Positions 1-6,050 are shown, counted from the first letter of the stretch. The stretch is DNA of 7,039 bases from Acinetobacter sp. (GCA_030152275.1 JASLHF010000136.1:1-7039), one strand, 5' to 3'. Notes: generated from the letters alone by a model not told the origin. Program-made: numbers and translations.

Positions 1-797
1 TCAGCCTATGCATCGGCAGCTTCCTTAATGTTGTCATTTACCGAACACCGAAGATGATGGAACAGGAATGGCGCAATGATTGCCAATTTCTGCTCCATCC
101 TGAGCAGCCGATCATTGATGAGAGCAAGTTCACGCTCAGCAAACCTGCGTCTGCCTGCCCAAAATGCGGCAATCCGATTCACTGGTATCAGAATATTCCA
201 GTCATCAGCTGGCTTGTTCTGCGCGGCAAATGCGGCAGCTGTCATAACCCGATCAGCATCCGCTATCCACTGATTGAGCTATTAACCGCCGCATGTTCAC
301 TCATTGTAGCAGCTGTCTTTGGCCCTACTGTACAAATGCTGTTTGGCCTAATATTCACTTGGGTATTGATTGCGCTGACATTTATCGATTTTGATACACA
401 GCTCTTGCCTGACCGCTATACCCTGCCGCTGGCTGCGCTGGGCCTCGGCATCAACAGTTACGCTGTTTTTGTCAGCCCAACTGCTTCAATCTGGGGGTAT
501 ATTATCGGCTTCCTGTGCCTGTGGATTGTCTATTACATTTTTAAGATTGTGACTGGCAAAGAAGGCATGGGATACGGCGACTTTAAGCTGCTGGCCGCAT
601 TAGGCGCCTGGATGGGTCCAATGATGCTGCCTCTGATCGTGCTATTATCATCTTTAGTCGGCGCAATCATCGGAATTATTCTGCTGAAAATCCGCAAAGA
701 GAACCAGCCTTTTGCCTTTGGCCCTTATATCGCCATTGCCGGTTGGATCGCTTTTCTTTGGGGCGAACAGATTATGAAGATTTATCTAGGTCAATAA
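1..797 (+). CDS. pilD: Type IV prepilin peptidase / N-methyltransferase PilD, 5' truncated
   Basis: Inner-membrane aspartyl protease that cleaves the leader of type IV prepilins and type II secretion pseudopilins and N-methylates the new N-terminus. The reading frame is open from base 3, where the residues GSFLNVVIYR match the conserved start of the family, so the true start lies upstream of the window; the Met at base 54 is internal. Two CxxC pairs (bases 156-167 and 231-242) form the zinc-binding cytoplasmic loop of PilD-type enzymes. The acidic block IDFDTQLLPD (bases 384-413) and the GYGD motif with its Asp at 579-581, followed by FKLLAALGAW, carry the two catalytic aspartates. The remainder is hydrophobic membrane segments. 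In relatives the gene follows pilB and pilC, which would lie upstream. coaE starts 9 nt after the stop, so the two are very likely co-transcribed. Identity is secure. Confidence 0.95.
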   Translation, partial: SLCIGSFLNVVIYRTPKMMEQEWRNDCQFLLHPEQPIIDESKFTLSKPASACPKCGNPIHWYQNIPVISWLVLRGKCGSCHNPISIRYPLIELLTAACSLIVAAVFGPTVQMLFGLIFTWVLIALTFIDFDTQLLPDRYTLPLAALGLGINSYAVFVSPTASIWGYIIGFLCLWIVYYIFKIVTGKEGMGYGDFKLLAALGAWMGPMMLPLIVLLSSLVGAIIGIILLKIRKENQPFAFGPYIAIAGWIAFLWGEQIMKIYLGQ

Positions 798-806
798 GGA
801 AAAGTC

Positions 807-1406
807 ATGGCATTTGTGGTGGGATTAACAGGCGGTATCGGCAGCGGAAAATCAGCCGCCAGCGCATGGTTTGAATCTCAAGGCATTGCTGTGGTGGATG
901 CAGATATTGTCGCGCGCGAAGTTGTGCAAAAAGGCCAGCCAGCCTTAGATCAAATTCATCAAGCATTCGGCGGCTGGGCGCTGCAGCCGGATGGTGAACT
1001 GAATCGGCGCGCACTGCGGGAATATATTTTTAAATCGCCTGAGGCGCGAAAAACGCTTGAACAGATTACCCATCCTGTAATCCGAAATTCAATCATACAG
1101 CAGCTGGCGCAAGCCAGCAGCCCGTATGCGCTTTTGGTGTCGCCCCTGCTGTTTGAAAGCAGCCAGCATGAATTGACCCAGCGTACGCTGCTGATTGATG
1201 CAGCTGAAGAGCTGCAAATTCAGCGCGCAATGCAGCGTGATGGACAAAATGCGGAACAGATTCAGACAATTATTGCTGCGCAAATGCCTCGCGCGCAAAA
1301 ACAGCAGCGCGCCGATGATATTGTGCTCAATGACGGACATTTAGAGCATTTGTATCAGCGTCTCCTTCCCCTGCATACTAAGTATTTAGCGTTTGCACTA
1401 AACTAA
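807..1406 (+). CDS. coaE: Dephospho-CoA kinase CoaE
   Basis: Cytosolic enzyme that phosphorylates the 3'-hydroxyl of the ribose of dephospho-CoA with ATP, the last step of coenzyme A synthesis. The 199-residue protein has the family's usual length. It starts with a P-loop, GGIGSGKS (residues 9-16), followed by the DAD motif (31-33) typical of CoaE. HP at 89-90, PLLFES (113-118), the lid-region RDG (144-146) and RADD...N (169-175) also fit. The ATG has an AAGGA ribosome site overlapping the pilD stop (bases 796-800), so translation is probably coupled to pilD. Pseudomonads often carry yacG after this pair, but here the unit ends at a hairpin terminator within 20-50 bases of the stop. No anomaly is visible in the protein. 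Confidence 0.96.
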   Translation: MAFVVGLTGGIGSGKSAASAWFESQGIAVVDADIVAREVVQKGQPALDQIHQAFGGWALQPDGELNRRALREYIFKSPEARKTLEQITHPVIRNSIIQQLAQASSPYALLVSPLLFESSQHELTQRTLLIDAAEELQIQRAMQRDGQNAEQIQTIIAAQMPRAQKQQRADDIVLNDGHLEHLYQRLLPLHTKYLAFALN

Positions 1407-1423
1407 ACCTTTCTGTACGCAAT

Positions 1424-1454
1424 AAAAAAGCAGCCTAATCCGGCTGCTTTTTTT
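1424..1454. terminator. Bidirectional rho-independent terminator between coaE and the DMT gene
   Basis: A stem GCAGCC (1430-1435) pairs with GGCTGC (1442-1447) around the 6-nt loop TAATCC. Six A's precede it (1424-1429) and seven T's follow it (1448-1454), so either strand reads as a GC stem plus U-tract. It lies between convergent genes and can serve both. The right arm and T-tract also encode the last residues of the DMT transporter, and that gene's TAG stop (1435-1437 on the opposite strand) falls at the arm/loop junction. Confidence 0.88.
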
Positions 1455-2355
1455 GCTGGTCAAGCTGCCGCTGCAGTGAATCTGTATGTCCAAACCAGCG
1501 CCAAGGCTGCAAAGCGCCCACGCCCATACCGACCAATCCGCAAATAATCGCGACATTGAGCGGTTCATGCAGCAATGGTACAGCCAATATAGCCGCGATA
1601 AACGGCGCCAAAGTCACAATGCTGCCAGTTTTAAATGCACCCAAGCGCTTTATGGCTTCCACATAAGTCAGCGTAGCAATAATAACAACAAAAACTCCAT
1701 GAAACAGCACCTGCGAAATCAAATGTACCGGATCTGGTTCTGACAAATGTTTTGGCAGAAACAACAGATAAATCGGCACAAAAACAAGGGCTGACCAAAT
1801 TGCCACGCCGCACATGGCATGCCAAGCGCTCAGCTTCCACTGGCGCAGCAATACAGTAAATATCCCCCACCACACCGCACTGAGAAAAAATAATAAATCG
1901 CCCAGACCAAAGGCCTGCCCAGTCTGGCGGTACATCAGCACGCTCATACCGCCCAAAGACAGCAGCATAATTACCAAACTAACCCAGGTATGCCGGTCAA
2001 AAGTTTGCCGAAACAGCACATACGCTGCTATCGCTGTGCACAGCGGTATGCATCCGTTTAAAAAAATAGCGGCATGAGCAGCCGGCGCATAATGAAAAGC
2101 GCTGTATGCCGTGGCGCAATAAATCACACCGCCCAGCATAGCTAAGATGAATGGTTCTTTTTTCCATAAAAAAGCGGTATCTTTTTTATAAATCAGGATG
2201 GGCATCAAAATTAAAAACGCCAGCAAAAACCGCATAGCGGTTAAATCCCATGCACTAATGCCCCAATTGGCGCTGAGGCGTGCAGTCAGTGTAAAACCGC
2301 CCCAAATGCACATGGTGATGAGGACGTAGAAATAACCCTGTTTCTGCTCAGACAT
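1435..2355 (-). CDS. EamA-family drug/metabolite transporter (DMT superfamily permease)
   Basis: A 306-residue inner-membrane permease. The protein is almost entirely hydrophobic helices, about ten by eye, arranged as two EamA repeats (roughly residues 8-142 and 150-290). The N-terminus (MCIWGGFTLTARL, residues 15-27) and the AMRFLLAF segment (40-47) are typical of repeat one; GDLLFFLSAVWWGIFTVLLR (152-171) opens repeat two. The C-terminal tail is short and polar (DQQKKQPD). Members of this family export or import metabolites, amino acids or drugs, and the sequence alone does not tell the substrate. The ATG has a modest AAGAAG site 5 nt upstream. The gene begins 38 nt after the rlmB stop on the same strand with no terminator visible between, so it is probably read from the rlmB transcript. 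The stop codon is inside the terminator hairpin. Confidence 0.9.
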   Translation of the reverse strand: MSEQKQGYFYVLITMCIWGGFTLTARLSANWGISAWDLTAMRFLLAFLILMPILIYKKDTAFLWKKEPFILAMLGGVIYCATAYSAFHYAPAAHAAIFLNGCIPLCTAIAAYVLFRQTFDRHTWVSLVIMLLSLGGMSVLMYRQTGQAFGLGDLLFFLSAVWWGIFTVLLRQWKLSAWHAMCGVAIWSALVFVPIYLLFLPKHLSEPDPVHLISQVLFHGVFVVIIATLTYVEAIKRLGAFKTGSIVTLAPFIAAILAVPLLHEPLNVAIICGLVGMGVGALQPWRWFGHTDSLQRQLDQQKKQPD

Positions 2356-2393
2356 AACAGCTTCTTTTAACGGTTGGCAAAATGACGCAGCCC

Positions 2394-3137
2394 TTAAACG
2401 CGCTGGCGGCAGGCTTCATACAGCGCCATGCCTGTTGCAACGCTGACATTCAGGCTTTGTAAATTGCCAAACATTGGAATATAAACTTTCTGGTCGCACT
2501 GTGCCTGTGTAATTGGACGCAGACCGGTATCTTCGGCTCCCATAACGACACAGACAGCGCCAGTAAAATCAAACTGCTGGATCGGCAGCGCCTGTTCATC
2601 CAGCATGGTTCCAACTACACGCACATTAAATTCTTCTTTCATGTGCGCCAGTGTGCGCGCTAAATTAGTCACTTGAATAAATTTAACTTTTTCTGCACCG
2701 CCAGCAGCGACTTTACGCGCAGTCGGAGTCAAGCTGGCTGAACGGTCACGAGGCACAATAACCGCTTCCACACCCATTGCAGCAGCGGTACGGATGCATG
2801 CACCCAAATTATGCGGATCGGTCACTTGGTCCAAAGCCAATAGCAAAGGCTGGCCAGAGCTGCTCAGCAATTCATCCAAATCTTTTTCATTCAATGTCGG
2901 ATGCGGACGCACCGCAGCGACCACCCCTTGATGGAACGGCAGACCCGCCAGCTTTTCCAGCGTATCGCGGCTGGCTTTTTGAATACTAACGCCAAACGGT
3001 TCAGCCAGCTCAAAAATGCGCTGCAGGCGCTGATCTTCACGTCCCTTCAAGGCAAATAAAGTTAAAACCCGCTCAGGTTCAAGCTCCAGCAATGACTCTA
3101 CAGAATGTACGCCATAATAATATTCAGGTTTTGCCAT
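2394..3137 (-). CDS. rlmB: 23S rRNA (guanosine(2251)-2'-O)-methyltransferase RlmB
   Basis: SPOUT-class methyltransferase that uses S-adenosylmethionine to methylate the ribose of G2251 in the peptidyl-transferase P-loop of 23S rRNA. The 247 residues match the family length of about 245. The N-terminal YYYGVHSVESLL (6-17) and HQGVVA (69-74) belong to the substrate-binding domain. The SpoU catalytic domain shows motif 1 with N110 and R116 (DPHNLGACIR), motif 2 VMGAEDTGLR (198-207) and motif 3 IPMFGNLQSLNVSVATG (220-236), which forms the knotted cofactor pocket. The start is fixed by AGAGGT (bases 3143-3148) 5 nt upstream of the ATG. Any promoter must lie in the short stretch after the ppnP terminator; TTGCTT with AATTAT 18 bp later on the - strand is a weak candidate, partly inside the terminator stem. 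The DMT gene follows closely. Confidence 0.96.
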   Translation of the reverse strand: MAKPEYYYGVHSVESLLELEPERVLTLFALKGREDQRLQRIFELAEPFGVSIQKASRDTLEKLAGLPFHQGVVAAVRPHPTLNEKDLDELLSSSGQPLLLALDQVTDPHNLGACIRTAAAMGVEAVIVPRDRSASLTPTARKVAAGGAEKVKFIQVTNLARTLAHMKEEFNVRVVGTMLDEQALPIQQFDFTGAVCVVMGAEDTGLRPITQAQCDQKVYIPMFGNLQSLNVSVATGMALYEACRQRV

Positions 3138-3166
3138 GAGCGACCTCTAACTTCAATGAATAATTC

Positions 3167-3203
3167 AAAAGAAAAATCCCGTAAAGCAAACTTTACAGGA
3201 TTT
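3167..3203 (-). terminator. Rho-independent terminator downstream of ppnP
   Basis: AAATCC-C-GTAAAG (3174-3186) and CTTTAC-A-GGATTT (3191-3203) form a 13-position inverted repeat around CAAA. The single imperfect pair is C-A in + strand RNA but a U-G wobble in - strand RNA. On the - strand the stem runs into TTTTT-C-TTTT. Both points indicate that it works on - strand transcripts, that is, on ppnP. The same 142-bp spacer holds a weaker AT-rich hairpin (AGTTTAA 3217-3223 with TTAAACT 3229-3235), nearer to the ppnP stop. Confidence 0.8.
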
Positions 3204-3279
3204 ATGCTTGGCGCTTAGTTTAACTGATTTAAACTGAAAATTCTTGGGCTAAAGCTGCGCTATACAATGCCCTACAGGG

Positions 3280-3603
3280 TTAGCCTTCTAAATGGCAGAC
3301 ATAATCCAGCACATCATCTGTTTCAATTTTGAAACGGCTGCTGCCCGGTACATAAAATGACTGGCCAGCGCGGAATAATTCACTTACTTCACTGTCTGCA
3401 ATCTGGACACGGCATTCGCCAGAAATAATTTCCATGCGTTCAGGAACATGTGTTTCAAATGTCAGCGGCTGCTCAGTCGGCAAAATCACCCCTAATGTTT
3501 TTTTGGTACCATCTTCAAATTGCACAGTATGGCTGATGCATAAGCCGCCAAAATAGACATTTGATTTTTTAATGACTGAAACATGATCAAACTGAGCTGA
3601 CAT
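3280..3603 (-). CDS. ppnP: Pyrimidine/purine nucleoside phosphorylase PpnP (DUF1255 family)
   Basis: Small cupin-fold cytosolic enzyme; the E. coli homologue (YaiE) phosphorolyses several nucleosides to free base and ribose-1-phosphate for salvage. Here it is 107 residues, slightly longer than the roughly 94 of E. coli because of about ten extra N-terminal residues before the conserved NVYFGG (15-20). Recognisable family blocks are GTKKTLGVILP (32-42), PERMEIISGE (54-63), the cupin turn GQSFYVPGSSRFKIE (80-94) and the end DYVCHLEG (100-107). The ATG start has GGAG (bases 3612-3615) 8 nt upstream. It is separated from rlmB by a strong terminator, so it appears to be a single-gene transcript, divergent from recN. 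Family assignment is firm; activity is inferred from the homologue. Confidence 0.92.
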   Translation of the reverse strand: MSAQFDHVSVIKKSNVYFGGLCISHTVQFEDGTKKTLGVILPTEQPLTFETHVPERMEIISGECRVQIADSEVSELFRAGQSFYVPGSSRFKIETDDVLDYVCHLEG

Positions 3604-3630
3604 GCGTATTTCTCCAGATAAAGCGTATTT

Positions 3631-3659
3631 ATAATATTTTGATTGAAGCAGTTTAAGCA
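3631..3659 (-). promoter_or_regulatory. Candidate ppnP promoter
   Basis: On the - strand TATTAT (3631-3636) matches the sigma70 -10 consensus at 5 of 6 positions and sits about 28 bp before the ppnP start codon. The -35 position 17 bp upstream reads TGCTTA, a poor match. An alternative is TTGAAG (3665-3670) with TTCAAT 17 bp later (3642-3647), which would use two of the TTGAAGC repeat copies as promoter boxes. The sequence does not decide between them. Confidence 0.35.
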
Positions 3660-3694
3660 GCCCGCTTCAACTAATCAATCCATGTTTGAAGCGG
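3643..3694. repeat. Three alternating copies of TTGAAGC upstream of ppnP
   Basis: TTGAAGC occurs at 3643-3649, inverted at 3664-3670, and direct again at 3686-3692. Start-to-start distances are 21 and 22 bp, about two turns of the helix. The second and third copies extend to a perfect 9-bp inverted repeat, CCGCTTCAA (3662-3670) with TTGAAGCGG (3686-3694), with a 15-nt gap. No T-tract follows on either strand, so this is not a terminator. A regulator-binding cluster at the ppnP promoter is possible but unproven. Confidence 0.5.
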
Positions 3695-3996
3695 ATTAAC
3701 CGATTATTTAACCTGTATTTATTCTGCATAGATCCAGACAGGCGCAACATCAGCCAAACCTCACTCATTACTGCTCAAAGCAGTCTAAAACAACTGATTC
3801 AGCAGCACAAATTTCTTTTTGCAGCTTATCGACTAAAGTTAATTGCTGAATGTTTCTACGCCTCTGCCGCCAGTCCACGCAGTTTTAATTGCCGTGAAAT
3901 TACGCATCCCTGCAAGCCGTGCAGGAAAACTGCTGCATTGCATCAAAATTGATATAGAATTAATGCGTTTACGGTGATCGAAAAATAAAAACCGTC

Positions 3997-4025
3997 TTGT
4001 GACAACAACAAAACTTGTCTATCTT
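3997..4025 (+). promoter_or_regulatory. Candidate recN promoter
   Basis: TTGTGA (3997-4002, 4 of 6 to TTGACA) and TATCTT (4020-4025, 4 of 6 to TATAAT) are separated by the ideal 17 bp, ending 32 bp before the recN ATG. No E. coli-type LexA box (CTG-N10-CAG) is visible around it, in line with reports that Acinetobacter lacks a classical LexA. Confidence 0.45.
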
Positions 4026-4057
4026 AAACTCAAACTTTTCGCAGCTCGGATGCGTTT

Positions 4058-5713
4058 ATGCTGACACATTTAACTCTGATCAATTTTGCCTTAGCTGAAC
4101 ATTTAGCCATTGATATTGAACAAGGTTTCAATGTTCTTACAGGGGAAACCGGTGCAGGAAAATCACTGCTGCTGGATGCGCTTTCTGCCTGTCTGGGCGA
4201 ACGTACCGACACTAATTATGTGCGCTATGGGTCAGATAAAGCAGATGTCACCGCTACATTCAGCTATCAGGAGGGCTCGCCAGAAGCCAAATGGCTGAAA
4301 GAACAAGAACTGGATGACGAATCTGGTGAAATTTTGCTGCGCCGGGTCATTTTTGCTACTGGACGCAGCAAAGCCTGGATAAACGGACGCCCCAGCAGCC
4401 TTGCCGAATTGAAAGAAATTGGACGCCTGCTGGTGCAGCTGTACAGTCAGCACAGCCAGCAGCAGCTGCTGGAACCGCCATATCCGAAACGCTGGCTGGA
4501 CCGGTACAGCAATTTTTATGCGCCGGCACAGGCTGTACGCGATACTTATGGAAAATGGCAAAAAGATATCCGCCAGCATCAAGCTGCACTGGATGCGCAA
4601 GCTACCCGCAAACAGCGCATTGATACACTTGAACTGCAGCTGGAAGAACTCGAAAATATCGTGCAAATGGACTATAAGGATATTGAGCAGGAATTTGACC
4701 GCCTGAGCCACCATGAACATATTATGCAGGACTGCAGTTACAGTTTGGGTGCACTGGATGATGCAGAACAGAATATCAATCAAGAAATATCATCGATCTT
4801 AAGGCGCATAGAGCCGCATGCCGGGCGCAGTGAACAGCTGTCAGAAATTTATACATCCATGCTGAATGCGCAGAGCGAACTGGAAGATGCCACCGCTAAT
4901 CTTCGCCAATTTATTGACCGGCAAAGTTTTGACCCTGAACGGATGGAAGAGCTCAACTCACAGCTGGAAGTCTTTCACCGTTTGGCCCGAAAATACCGGA
5001 CTCAGCCCGAATTGCTGAAAACAGAATACGACGCTTGGCAGGCAGAGCTGCAGCAGCTGCATGAATTGGAAGATCCGGAAACTTTAGCCGAACAGGTTGA
5101 ACTGTCGCATCAAGATTTTCTGGCAAAAGCGCAGCATTTGGATGAGATCCGCCGTGAAGCGGCTGCCCCATTGGCCAAACAGCTGACTGAACAGGTAAAA
5201 CAGCTGGCGCTGCCGGAAGCGCATTTTGAGTTTAAATTTGAACCGCTGGACGAAGTTTCCAGCGAAGGCTTGAGCTTCATTCAGCTGCTGTTTACCGCCA
5301 ATAAAGGCATTCCGCCGCAGCCATTGGCCCGTGTAGCCTCAGGCGGTGAGCTGTCGCGGATCGCGCTGGTCATGCAGGTGATGAATGCAGAAAAAACTGA
5401 TGCTGAAGTCATTGTATTTGATGAAATTGATGTCGGCATTAGCGGCGGCACTGCGGAAATTGTTGGCCGCCTGCTGGCCGGTTTGGCGCAGCACGTACAA
5501 ATTCTGTGTATTACTCATCAAGCGCAAGTAGCAGCCCAATCAGACCAGCATTTACTGGTGAAAAAACAGCAGACCGATCCTGCCAGCAGCACGATTTTTG
5601 AATTGGAAGAAGACGGACGCATTCAGGAATTGGCCCGCATGACTGGCGGTGTCGAAATCAATGAAACGACACGGCAGCATGCGCGTCAGCTGCGCCAGCT
5701 GAAATTTTCATAG
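4058..5713 (+). CDS. recN: DNA repair protein RecN
   Basis: SMC-like ATPase that gathers around double-strand breaks in the cytoplasm and promotes recombinational repair with RecA. At 551 residues it matches E. coli RecN (553). The head starts with MLTHLTLINFALAEHLAIDI and Walker A GETGAGKS (29-36). The central third, roughly residues 150-395, is rich in Glu, Gln, Leu and Arg, as expected for the coiled-coil arms. The C-terminal half-head carries the ABC signature SGGELS (428-433), Walker B VIVFDEID with D455-E456, the GISGGTAE block just after it, and the switch histidine H487. The sequence after H487 is QAQVAA where many RecN proteins have LPQVAA. The start has only a weak GGA site 7 nt upstream, but an in-frame stop at 4025-4027 and alignment to the family's N-terminus leave no better choice. 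Transcribed divergently from ppnP. Confidence 0.96.
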   Translation: MLTHLTLINFALAEHLAIDIEQGFNVLTGETGAGKSLLLDALSACLGERTDTNYVRYGSDKADVTATFSYQEGSPEAKWLKEQELDDESGEILLRRVIFATGRSKAWINGRPSSLAELKEIGRLLVQLYSQHSQQQLLEPPYPKRWLDRYSNFYAPAQAVRDTYGKWQKDIRQHQAALDAQATRKQRIDTLELQLEELENIVQMDYKDIEQEFDRLSHHEHIMQDCSYSLGALDDAEQNINQEISSILRRIEPHAGRSEQLSEIYTSMLNAQSELEDATANLRQFIDRQSFDPERMEELNSQLEVFHRLARKYRTQPELLKTEYDAWQAELQQLHELEDPETLAEQVELSHQDFLAKAQHLDEIRREAAAPLAKQLTEQVKQLALPEAHFEFKFEPLDEVSSEGLSFIQLLFTANKGIPPQPLARVASGGELSRIALVMQVMNAEKTDAEVIVFDEIDVGISGGTAEIVGRLLAGLAQHVQILCITHQAQVAAQSDQHLLVKKQQTDPASSTIFELEEDGRIQELARMTGGVEINETTRQHARQLRQLKFS

Positions 5714-5726
5714 GATATAGTAATCA

Positions 5727-5762
5727 CACAAAGTCTTTGGCCTGTGCATCAAAGGCTTTGTG
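5727..5762 (+). other. Hairpin in the recN 3' untranslated region
   Basis: Bases 5727-5740 pair with 5749-5762 around the 8-nt loop CCTGTGCA. The stem is CACAAAG with CTTTGTG, a U-G, CUUUG with CAAAG, and a closing G-U. Both imperfect pairs are wobbles in + strand RNA and would be A-C mismatches in - strand RNA. It begins 13 nt after the recN stop. No U-tract follows (next bases CCTCGAC), so it is not a canonical intrinsic terminator; it may be a 3'-end stabiliser or a non-canonical terminator. Confidence 0.6.
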
Positions 5763-5906
5763 CCTCGACTTATCCCATTAGACTGTACTCTTATACAGCC
5801 ATGACATGAGTGGATGTAAGCCTCTATTTCATAGCCTGTGCAGGTATAACTTAAGCAAGCGGACACTGCCCCTGCTTCCATTCGAGGCGAAAGCATGAAT
5901 ACCGAA

Positions 5907-5921
5907 TTTGGCACAGCCAAA
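5907..5921. repeat. Perfect 15-bp palindrome TTTGGC-ACA-GCCAAA
   Basis: Six-base arms (5907-5912 and 5916-5921) flank the centre ACA. TTGGCA within it (5908-5913) matches the -35 consensus at 5 of 6, and TAAAAT (5929-5934) matches the -10 at 5 of 6 with a short 15-bp spacer, so the palindrome would overlap the promoter like an operator. The loop is too short and the T-tract missing for a terminator. Confidence 0.5.
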
Positions 5922-6022
5922 CCGGCTATAAAATACCTGTAAACAGAATACGGCTCCGTCTTCTCTATGCAAAATGCAACGCGAACTTCAGGATTCTCAC
6001 AAAAACACATTGTTGAATTAGA

Positions 6023-6050
6023 CTGACTCGCGTATGTTGAACAATATAAC
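6023..6050 (+). promoter_or_regulatory. Candidate yqgE-ruvX promoter
   Basis: CTGACT (6023-6028, 4 of 6) and TATAAC (6045-6050, 5 of 6) lie 16 bp apart and would give a leader of about 50 nt. The region around it is AT-rich. TTGAAC (6037-6042) is another -35-like site but lacks a good partner. Confidence 0.35.

Larger units (their letters stand above)
3604..4057. other. 454-bp divergent spacer between ppnP and recN
   Basis: Contains the leaders and probable promoters of both flanking genes and about 250 bp that these do not explain. From left to right: the ppnP ribosome site and a -10-like TATTAT (3631-3636 on the - strand); three alternating copies of TTGAAGC (3643-3694); then, on the - strand, two short reading frames (3667-3750 and 3768-3878) and a further coding-like stretch to about 3943. 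A small hairpin CCTGCA/TGCAGG lies at 3909-3925, and the recN promoter candidate at 3997-4025. No recognisable RNA gene or mobile element was seen. Confidence 0.6.

Noticed and set aside
3643..3670. Possible SOS-type (UmuDAb-like) operator from TTGAA...TTCAA arms near recN
   Set aside because: The gap between arms is too long for the reported Acinetobacter UmuDAb palindrome, and the site is by ppnP, about 400 bp from the recN start.
3686..3952. An 88-residue open frame on the + strand starting with TTG in the ppnP-recN spacer
   Set aside because: It starts in the TTGAAGC repeat with no ribosome site, and its codons have few G-initial positions. The opposite strand looks more coding-like over the same bases.
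4460..4471. Perfect 12-bp palindrome CAGCAGCTGCTG inside recN
   Set aside because: It encodes the Gln/Leu run of RecN (SQQQLLE) with common CAG and CTG codons, so coding explains it. Similar CAGCTG strings recur elsewhere in the gene.
4232..4783. A 183-residue open frame antisense to recN
   Set aside because: It is the mirror of well-conserved RecN codons and has no ribosome site or family resemblance.
5740..5842. Direct repeat GCCTGTGCA at 5740-5748 and 5834-5842
   Set aside because: A single repeated 9-mer in a 400-bp region is within chance expectation and has no further matching flanks; noted only because one copy covers the hairpin loop.
5708..6010. A 100-residue open frame on the - strand covering most of the recN-yqgE spacer
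   Set aside because: No ribosome site before the ATG, unusual composition with many Cys, Ser and Tyr, no recognisable domain, and it runs into the end of recN. An open frame of this size can arise by chance.
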